NCBI RefSeq assembly: GCF_036711975.1
Contig: NC_091973.1
Coordinates: forward strand, 19,344,001 to 19,408,000
Direction of reading: 5' to 3'
Length of the DNA stretch: 64,000 nt
DNA from: Onthophagus taurus
Lineage: Eukaryota > Arthropoda > Insecta > Coleoptera > Scarabaeidae
The notes under the pieces were generated by a model. That model was not told the DNA's origin. It made no database searches and worked only from the letters and a program-made list of their open reading frames with translations. A program made the translations under genes and the position numbers. Shown here one piece after another: positions 55,401 to 64,000 of the stretch. Each line of letters opens with the position of its first letter. Position 1 is the first letter of the stretch.

Positions 55401-55662
55401 TTTTGAGTAAATTAAAAAAATATGTCTAGAAATCACTTATTTTAGTTCATTGATACATGCTGTCAAAATTATGAAAGTAAATTGGTTAAGAGGCGTTTAT
55501 CTTACAGATATAATGATGATTTCTGATTTTTGTATTTTTTCTCTTTTTTTTAAAGCAAGGACATAGTACTTTTCAACAATAAGGAAAATAAAATTAAGTA
55601 GTTATGACTGAAACGAATACACTTTATTGAACAAATAACACATACAAATGAACACATTAAAG
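55401..55662. other. Left flank of the inserted repetitive gene
   Basis: AT-rich and without ORFs. On the minus strand it holds the poly(A) signal-like 'caataaag' just after the gene end (about 55625), so it is probably the gene's 3' flank. The exact edge with env is not visible. Confidence 0.45.
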
Positions 55663-57576
55663 TTATAATAATTTAATCATCTTCCACCTCGTTTTCTGTG
55701 GTTGGCCACTGCAAAATTTCCTCGTAAAATGCTCGAGCTTCATCATCTTCAGCGTTGACATATTTAACAACCTGTCTAACGTTGTCAAGCTTTTTGCTGT
55801 TAATGGGTACGTTTCTAGCAGGATACACCTTAGGTATGGAAGACATGCAAATTTTGCGATGTCCACACTGTCGTAAATCAAAAGTGTACTTCATAAAACC
55901 GTTAATAAAAGTATTAGTAGTTACTTTTCCAGGATGTTCCGAGGATATGTAAATTCATAAAACTGTGACGGCGTGAAAGATATTTTCTTATCTTTAGATA
56001 CATTTTTGCCTCTACTGTCATCCGAAAGAGCTGTCTTTTTATACAAAGGAGGCCACCACTTACTGAAATTCAGTATATCATCAGTAGATACCATCTTAAC
56101 TGTTACATTTTTCTTACTGTTAGCTATGATGCTGCAGTATTCCTTAGGCACGAATACTCTGTCAATTTTTTTAATTTTTCTTTTAAAAACTGCGAAGTCC
56201 CTATCGCAGGGGAGAAATGAATGCCCTCGAACTGGAAAACGATGAACAATTTTCTGAAACTTCCCCTTTTCTACTAGCGCAAGACACATTCTTATCATCG
56301 TATGGTTCCTGTTTTGCCCAGGGCAGCCATCGCTGTACAAATATAGATCAGTCACTTCCACAGGAACATTATGGGTTATGTAGTCATAAATAAATGAGCA
56401 CACCTCGTTTGCGCCTTTTTTGGCGATTCCCTCGTGGTACATGTAAATCTGTGAGTTGTCATCTTTTAAATTATGAATGCAAAACGTGTTCACCCATAAC
56501 TGTCTTAAATAAAATATTTCACCAACTGGAGTATGTGGGAGTGGCAAATTCTGCATAAAGTCGAATGCCAGACCTAAAATTGTTGGATTTGCTTTCGATT
56601 CATCTCCTGTATTCTTCTTTTGTGAACAGTCAGTTCTCCTTTTGCAGCATGTTTCACATTTTCTGATAAATGTGGAGTTTTTATTTTCACGGAGAGCTCT
56701 TCGCATGTACAACATACATCGATTTGCGGACGACCAAATCGAAGTGCAAAATTTTCATTGAAAGTTTTTAAATAGAATTCGTATTTAAGTTTTGTGTTAG
56801 GGAATTTATCTTTGAACAAACCAAACATTGTTTTAACATCAAGTCTAGCATCTAAGTATTGAATACTACGACCCGAATAATGCGTAGTTTTTGTTGGAAA
56901 CGACTGAATGTGGTCGTGAATCTGTTTACATACTAATTTTGGAATGCAATGTGTTTTGGATTCGTACCTCTTTTATCTTTAGGCGTTTCCGACTTAACAA
57001 GCAACTGGGTTATTCGTAGAATACGTTTTTCGGATATACGGTGAAGCTGAGCAAATGCTTTTCGGCAGACTTTGACACGTTTATTGTTGTTTAATATAAA
57101 ATATTCAAAATAAGCTTGTCGCAATGTAGTTTCGTGTTGCCTTTCTGTAACACGTGGTCTTCTTCGTTTAATAGATTTAAATTCGATCAACCGCTGCAAA
57201 TGCAAGTCTTGTTCATTTTTGCTGCTTAAACCGTGAAATACAGCAAGTATAGAGGTTCGTTCCGTAAAGTTTACTTTTTCCAAACAGCGTTTTATTTTGC
57301 AACTAAAAAGATCAACAAACATACAGACACTGTTACCTAACCTAGAAAAGTTAACACTTACCAGTTAGATGTTCGACAAATACTTTTTGCAAGAATTAAC
57401 TTCCCACCGTAATTAGTGTATTCAGTTCCTTCTATATTGGCTTTCTTGATAATGTTTCTTTTGTAGGTTTCAGGGTTTTTAGATCTTTTCTTACCACTCA
57501 TTATCCCAGCAACTTCTTGAACCTCCATTTTAACAGAAGTGACGGCAACGCGGTAGGAAATAAGACATACGCACAA
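55663..57576 (-). pseudogene. Intron-containing gene of an insect repetitive family (possible DDE-like core)
   Basis: Read from the minus strand. Exon 1 is in 57576..57361, with inner Met at MEVQEVAGIMSG. A ~57-bp intron follows (GTAAGT at about 57360 to TTTTTAG at about 57303). Exon 2 has RVTERQHETTLRQAYFEYF. The frame shifts by 1 nt near 56940, then again near 56660, and reaches GLAFDFMQNLPLPHTP, LYLYSDGCPGQNRNHTMIR and FLPCDRDFAVFKRK. These motifs occur in a large multi-copy arthropod family that I know only as an uncharacterised domain (DUF7869-like). The spaced Asp residues would fit an RNase H-like DDE core, which is inference. Short C-terminal frames end at about 55673. Confidence 0.6.
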
Positions 57577-57611
57577 CAGTGCAATCAGAATGGGAAAACA
57601 TGAGTGAGTGC

Positions 57612-57646
57612 TGAATGGAACTAAGTCCGTGACTTAGTTCCATTCA
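57612..57646. repeat. 16-bp perfect hairpin upstream of the inserted gene
   Basis: TGAATGGAACTAAGTC and its exact reverse complement GACTTAGTTCCATTCA are separated by CGT. It lies 36 bp upstream of the first frame, near the right edge of the insertion, and could be part of the element's terminus or a regulatory palindrome. Confidence 0.85.
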
Positions 57647-57769
57647 ACTTTCACTACAATCCAGTACGCGTATATTATTAGTACGTCCGTTAACGGGACT
57701 TGGTTCGTTTTAACACCAAATGATCGGAGTCACGATTTTGTATAGGAATCCACATCAAATATAATTTCA

Positions 57770-58109
57770 TTGAACAATGGACTTACAATTGTAAACAATA
57801 ATAAATGTCAGTATAACATTAACGGAACCGTAATACAAAATTATTTTAAGATTAACAAAAAATTAAGAAAATTTGTAACCAAAATAAAATTTGAAAACAT
57901 TAAAATTGAAAAACATCCTCAAATAATGTTAAAAATATTACCGGTATAATAGAAAATAATATACCATATTTAAATTTAAACGCAAACAAAAATAATGTAT
58001 TAATTTACGCAACAATAATAATGATTGTAATTGTTATAATATGCGTCATTTATAAGTATCTACACAGAAGATATCTACATTATAAAACAACAAGAAAAGA
58101 AGACATCTA
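57770..58109 (+). pseudogene. Errantivirus-like envelope C-terminus with membrane anchor
   Basis: Continues env after the insertion: an Asn/Lys/Ile-rich ectodomain tail followed by a hydrophobic span (VLIYATIIMIVIVIICVIY) and a short basic cytoplasmic tail ending at a stop near 58109. Frame breaks occur before the anchor. The LTR begins 27 bp downstream. Confidence 0.75.
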
Positions 58110-58122
58110 GGAGAATGTCCAA

Positions 58123-58135
58123 TTTAGAGAGGGAG
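58123..58135 (+). promoter_or_regulatory. Polypurine tract of the errantivirus-like element
   Basis: 'agagagggagg' directly precedes the AGTTATG LTR start, the usual errantivirus arrangement. Confidence 0.75.
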
Positions 58136-58690
58136 GAGTTATGTGTCACCATATCTAAGGAGAACCATGAATCATCCTAGAATCCCCAGAAAAAAGCCCT
58201 TATTCAGCATAAATCTTCTGAAAATAGTATAAAAAGTCACGAAAATCTTAATAATTAATTCATTTCACTCGACGTCGTTATAATGTTAGTTTGAACTTTG
58301 TAATTAATTCTAAAATAAAAATAACTTAATTTTTGAAAAGAGTTTTTAAAAATAAAACTTTTAACTTCAAAAACAAATGTTATATAACATTATTGTGTTA
58401 TAATAGTAGTGAAAGTTAATCTGTGTGTAATTATGCCTGCAATCGCAATAAGTATAAGATTATCCTAACAAATATATAATTATAATCCCGTCAGATGTTC
58501 ATAATATAATAAAAATTAATTAGAAAGATTAGTAGATATTTAATTTATGTGACTTTAGCGATTATGATTTATGATTGATTTATGTGATTATGCTTTTAGC
58601 TAATTCGAGTAATTAATTGTTATATAAATAAAATATTTTGAAGTGGTTAGGCCACTTCATTTACTCCAGAGAATATAGGGTTACAATAAA
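58136..58690 (+). repeat. 3' LTR of the errantivirus-like element (right edge approximate)
   Basis: Begins AGTTATGTGTCACC after the polypurine tract; errantivirus LTRs start with AGTTA rather than TGT. It contains TATAAAAAG at about 58229 and an initiator-like 'tcatttcactcgacg' about 30 bp downstream, then AATAAA near 58627. The right end is estimated from the end of LTR-like sequence; no second LTR is in the window to fix it. Confidence 0.6.
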
Positions 58691-59692
58691 TATTATTTGA
58701 TTGTAAATAAATGAGGGGTTAAAATCTGATTAATTTTTTTATTAGCAAATAATTATTAAATAACTAATTATGTCCCCGATAAGTTGATAAAATTTTCAAT
58801 AAGTTCTTAAGCTTGTAATTTATAAATCATGACCAGAATCATACAATTCAACCAGATTCAACATAAGTAATTAATAATAACTTTTCTTATGTTGTTATCC
58901 TCACATAATATAATTATATTGAAATAAGTAAAGTAAATTAACAACAGTTCTGCTTTCCAAGATCAGACGATCTGCAGCAGGAATGGTTGGAAAGAATGGG
59001 GAGGCCTGATCTTATGGAGTTATCACAGTGAGCGCCATTTCAACACCAATCAGTTCCAAACTTCAGCCCGGAAGAAGTTATCTGCCAATCCTCTACCCAG
59101 TACACCCATTCCCTGCATATCTTCTGAATTTGAGACTCTTAAGTCGAGGAGGTGCATAGGTAAATATTTAATTAAGTACAACATAGTAATTAAATACAAT
59201 TTCTTGTTAATGTCAATTTCAGGTCAAACAACACTTGCCAGTAGAACCAACATGACATCCTAAATGTTAGACGTTTGTTATTAATGCTCTGTTATTATTA
59301 TACTCTGTTACTACTTTTAACTTTTTGTTGATGATAGTTGTATCATGACATCCTAAATGTCAAGCGTTTTTTTATTAATGCTCTGTTATTATTATGTCCT
59401 GTTGCTACTTCCAACTTCTTGTTGATGGTAGTTGTATCATGATATCCTAAATGTCAAGCACTTTTTTATTAGTGCTATACATACGCTTTTTATTTACGCC
59501 CTGTTATAATTAAGCCTTCTTATAGCTTTAAACTTGTTTCTGAAAAAGGGACAACCATAATATCCTAAATGTTAAAGGTTTGTTATTAATGGTCTGTTAT
59601 TATTATGTTCTGTTATTACTTTCAACTTCTTCTTGATAATAGTTGTATCATGCTGATGTTGTATCATACATCAGCTTTTTTATTAATGCTAT
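58691..59692. other. AT-rich region with 93-bp tandem repeats
   Basis: No genes. Units with 'atcctaaatgt' recur at about 59254, 59347, 59441 and 59559 (spacing 93, 94 and 118 bp), each followed by 'tattaatgctctgttattatta'-type sequence. The repeats end against the probable BEL LTR. Confidence 0.85.
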
Positions 59693-60175
59693 TGTTCGTA
59701 CCAAAAGGGTCGAACCTAAAAACAGGTGCTGGTAAGCGAAGTAAAAAAAAATGAGTAATAAATGAAATTATATTAATAAAACAAAAATTAAACTTATAAT
59801 GTGATTAATGGGCAAAATTGAAAAGATAATAAAGAAAATTAACAAAAATAATTATACATACGGTGAATGCGGTGTGAAAGGTGCGGTATGAAAGATGCGT
59901 GAGTCGAGCGAGCGGGTAATGCAGCAAAGAAGTGATATGCGCGAGCAATACATGCGGAATACATAAAATCACAAAATTCATACAAAAACTCGATCGATGC
60001 GCGATCGATTGCGCGTGAGCGAACAATCACCCGCCGAAAAACAATTGTTTTTAATTTACAAAAACAAACAGAAAAAAAAGAAAAATGATACATAATGAAT
60101 GTTAAATTGTACAAACTAGGGAACAGTGCAATAAAACAAGAAAATAAAACAACAATGAAAAGTAATTAATTCTTA
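59693..60175 (-). repeat. Probable 3' LTR of the BEL/Pao element
   Basis: A gene-free segment following the BEL pol stop on the minus strand, bounded by 'tgttcgtacc' at its left edge. About 480 bp long. No partner LTR is in the window, so the limits are provisional. Confidence 0.45.
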
Positions 60176-60187
60176 GCAAAATGATCG

Positions 60188-63100
60188 CTAAGTCGAATGA
60201 TCAGTCGATATGTCCATCGGTAACGGACATATCTTCGATACCGGCCGTTGCAGTTGACCATGCGCAGTGCGTAATGTCACCACGCGTACGACACCATCCG
60301 GACCCGGATGACAACAAACAATACGTGCCAAATCCCATTTCAGTGGAGGTAAGTTGTCCTTCCGGATTAAAACCAAAGTGTTCGGAGCCGGGTTGGGAAT
60401 GTTAGTGGTCCATTTAGTCCTCTGTTGTAGCGTGTGTAGATATTCGAGAGACCATCGTTTCCAGAAATGTTGCAGCATGGCTTGTACCAGTTCCCATCGT
60501 GACAATCTGCTGTGTGGTACATTCTGAAAATCTAGATGAGGTATTTCAGTGTTCAGTGGTGATAATAATAAGAAATGACCTGGTGTGAGGGGTTGGAGAT
60601 CATTAGGATCGGAGCTGAGTGGGTGAAGAGGTCGAGAATTTAAAACGGATTCAACTTGCGTGAGAAGGGTATAAAATTCCTCGAAAGTTAGTACTTGGTT
60701 CCCTATGACCCTCTGTATATGTGATTTCACGGACTTAACTCCAGCTTCGCTAAGTCCATTGAAGTTAGGCGATGCAGGAGGGTTGAAGAGCCATTCGATC
60801 CCAAGTTTACCACCCGCCTCCTGTGCCAATCGATTCATTTCATTAAATGCACCAATAAAATTAGTTCCTCTGTCCGAAAAAATACGGGTACAGTATTAAT
60901 CCAAATAATATCCAAAATTGGTTAGCTACTATAGCGGAAAGTGTACGGAAGCCAGGATGTAAATGCTCTTGATGCAGCTTTTCGACAATCAGTTCGCTCA
61001 ATCGACACTTCTTTGGCAATAGAATGGGATGTTTAGCCTCGTAAGGAATTTCAGCATTTCGAAGGCGACCACCCACGCGAATTAAATTTTGTTGACATAT
61101 AAAAGGTGATAATTTACGAAATGATTTTGCGATTATTTTACCAGTCTGGATCTGATCTTTAAGTTGGGAAAACGATTCAGATTGTACTCGACGTGCGAGA
61201 ACATAAAGAGCGGCTTGTTTTTCGCGAATTGTAATTGATAAATTGGAATGGTTATTTTCTTTTCGACAACCTGCAACAAATCTTAGAATATAAGCAATTA
61301 TATTTTGTATCTTACTTAAACCGGAGAAGCGATTCATTAAGGTATGTAGAAAGTTTTCGTCTATTTGTTCTGCAACGTTTACAATAACCACTCGTTTTTC
61401 TTCTGATATACTCTCATCTGGACATGTAGGTGGTGATTTCGATGGCCATTGCGAACGATGAGATGACAACCATGCAGGTCCGTTCCACCATAATTTACAT
61501 CGTATCATCTCGGAAGGTAAAAGTCCTCTTGAACCAGGATCGGCGGGATTATCTTTTGATTGTACATAACGCCAACGATTTCCAGGTAAAATATCCTGAA
61601 TATGACTGGTACGGTTCGCCACAAAAGTTTTCCATCGGTGAGGAGACGAATCGAGCCAGTGCAGCACCACCATTGAATCGGACCATGCGAAGATCTCAGG
61701 TTGAACGATACCGGAGATATTTGATAAGATGAATTTCACCATATTAGCCAACAGGACGGCGCCACAGAGTTCCAGTCGAGGTAACGAAATAGTTTTTAGC
61801 GGAGCTACTCTAGACTTGGCACAAATCAAACTAACACTAATATTGTTATTAGGCAAAATGTATCGAAGGTACGCCACCGCACAGTACCCAACCGAAGATG
61901 CATCAGAAAACAGATGGAGCTCAACGTGTAAATCTTTAGCGGGAAGAATTAGCCTGGGAATCTTCAACTGTGACAACATTGGGATTTGAAACTGATATTG
62001 AGTCCAATAATTTTGAATTTCCTCGGAAGGGAGATCGTCCCAATTCAATTTTTCTAACCATAATCGTTGCATGAGGCATTTTGCAGCGAGAATACATGGC
62101 GTAATTAAACCAAGGGGATCAAAGATGCGTGCGATATTGGATAATATAGCCCTTTTACTGCAGAGGTGATCACGAGGTTGATAAGAGAACCCAAAATTGT
62201 CGTTATATTGCTCCCAGTGGAGACCCAGAACCTTGACGACACCATCTTCTCTATTATCTAATGATACCGGTTTTACACGAAGATCGGCACTAACGTTTTT
62301 TAATAGTTTAGGTTCGTTACTTGCACCCTTAGCTAACTTAAAACCAGCCAACAACATAATGTTTATAATTTGATTTTGCAAGTCCAACGCGTCACGAACC
62401 GAAAAACTTCCCGTCACAACATCATCAACGTACATGTCGTGTAATAATACGCGGGAAGCTTCAGGAAATTGTGCTGCATTAAGCCGCGCAAGCTCTTGGA
62501 TAGTACGCAAGGCCGAGTACGGAGCAGAAGAAACTCCGTAGGTAACGGTATTTAATTGATATTCATTAAGTTCACCACTTTTATAATCTCTCCATAAGAT
62601 GCGCTGATAATCGCGATGATGAGGAACGATTAAGATTTGTCGATACATTTGTTGAATGTCACACATGAAGGCAATCGGGTAACATCGAAACTTGATTAGA
62701 ATTGAACTTATATCGTTTTGAAGTTTGGGACCAGGCAACAAAAGATCGTTCAACGAATTTCCGGTAGAAGTTTTTGCAGATGCATCAAAGACCACACGGA
62801 GTTTGGCTGAGGAATTAAGGACATAATGATGAGGGATATAATAAGCGTTCTTGTTGTGGTGATCTTCTTTGCCAATCAGAGACATGTGGTTCTTTAGAAG
62901 ATAATCGTTCATAAATTCCTTGTACTTCTTGAAAATTTCAGAATTCTTAATCAACCTTTTTTCTAAGTATATGAAACGTCGCAGCGCCTGGGAATATGAT
63001 TCACCTAATTCTAGGTTAGTATTTTTAAAGGGTAGAGCTACCATAAATCGACCATCAGCGGTACGGCTGTGCGTTGATATGAAGTGATTCTCGCTTTGAG

Positions 63101-64000
63101 TATCTTCTAGAGTAACTGGAGTAGTTTCTTTTATCTGTTCAAGCTCCCAAAACTTCTGAAGGCAGACGTCAGTCGATTGTTCAATCAAAAGTGACAATTG
63201 AGATATTGGAGAAGGTAAATCAGAGGATTTTCCCATTAAAAGCCATCCGAAAATTGATCCCAAAGCTGCCGGTTCATTCATGGCACCAGCACGACGATCA
63301 CCAGTGAGGATATAAGGGACCAGTTCAGCTCCCAATAGTAAATCAATAGGTCCTGGTAATGTTTGGGTTTTATGAATGACGAGGTCTTGTAAATGTGAAT
63401 ACTTAGAAACATCAACGGCTACAATGGGATGAGTTGAGCATATGCGTTGACTTATGACAGCTGTGAATCGTAGTATAGGTTGGTACACATCGCATGGTTT
63501 AACATAACATTCAACGGAGCCTTTATTACAAGTAGAAGACATGCTGTTCAAGCCCTCAATGGGTACAGAGTGAACACTTCGAACAAGTTGGAGTCGGTTT
63601 TGAAGGTCTTCTGTGATGAAGTTGATCATGCTGCAAGAATCGATCAAAGCTCTTACTCTATGGTATCTTCCAAAACGGTCTTGGATGTCCAACTCAGCAA
63701 CAGGTAGAAGAACTGTCATAAATGTATTAGTTACAGAGGCGACAGTATTTTTAGGAATTGATGAACTGACGTCGGGTGCAGTTGTATCATGTGAAGAGCT
63801 GTTAAAATGTAACAGTGTATGATGACGTCTGCGGCAGACTCGACATGTTTTATTGGAATTACATTTACTGGTAGTGTGGCGATAGCCCAAGCAGTTTTTA
63901 CAAAATTTATGATGGGAAATGAATTCGAATCTTTGCGAAGGTGTTTTTTCTAGAAACTTTTCACATTGATATAAATTGTGATTAGATTGACATAAGATAC
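60188..64000 (-). pseudogene. BEL/Pao gag-pol polyprotein (runs off the right edge)
   Basis: The frame is open from the window edge to 60861, then continues shifted at 60838..60188. In order: gag zinc knuckles (CKNCLGYRHTTSKC, CRVCRRRHH), a DUF1758-type protease (RALIDSCSMINFI), the Pao-type RT (AKLRVVFDASAKTS, FMCDIQQMYRQI, VTYGVSSAPYSALRTI, MYVDDVVTG), RNase H-like A17 region (HLFSDASSVGYCAVAYL, LPRLELCGAVLLA), the integrase zinc region (EHLHPGFRTLSAIVANQFW), then integrase end and a DUF5641-type tail (PLTPGHFLLL). About 110 residues of the integrase core are deleted at 60860..60900, with a frameshift, so integration function is lost although RT is intact. Confidence 0.92.

Overview
The window looks like transposon-dense, probably heterochromatic DNA from an arthropod, most likely an insect. 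The evidence is the mix of elements: R1-clade, CR1-group and Jockey-type non-LTR retrotransposons, several Ty3/gypsy elements including an env-bearing errantivirus-like one, BEL/Pao, Penelope-like elements (PLEs), a hAT transposon and a virus-like protein-primed type-B DNA polymerase. I found no convincing single-copy host gene, tRNA or rRNA. Species cannot be told from the sequence.

The dominant structure is a giant imperfect palindrome. The left arm (1..19584, cut by the window start) is the reverse complement of the right arm (33711..48839, probably running further), around a 14.1 kb spacer. Each arm holds, from outside to inside: a decayed gypsy element (Gypsy-A) split by an R1-clade element; a foldback-like unit (about 172-bp satellite, unique core, inverted satellite) inside the R1-like element; then the Gypsy-A gag remnant; then a second gypsy element (Gypsy-B) with one complete and one truncated LTR. 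The arms differ by private events. The left arm has a 4.5 kb CR1-like insertion, a nonsense codon in R1 ORF2 and extra satellite units. The right arm has a Jockey fragment, a 164-bp endonuclease deletion and a ~385-bp reverse transcriptase deletion. These differences argue for a real, aged duplication rather than an assembly artefact.

The spacer (19585..33710) carries a long open gypsy pol frame (Gypsy-C), a 48-bp tandem repeat, a small unidentified ORF, a nearly intact type-B DNA polymerase with N-terminal C2H2 fingers (one frameshift, one stop), an unidentified small ORF remnant, a candidate hammerhead ribozyme, a PLE GIY-YIG fragment and a broken hAT transposase.

Right of the palindrome lie a possible solo LTR with a TATA box (49909..51472) and an errantivirus-like pol/env/LTR remnant (51473..58690). 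That remnant is interrupted by a PLE reverse transcriptase gene with its own candidate hammerhead, and by an intron-containing gene of an insect repetitive family with a possible DDE-like core. A BEL/Pao gag-pol with its probable LTR (59693..64000) leaves the window on the minus strand. Nearly every coding unit is broken. The units do not form a pathway; they are layers of nested insertion.
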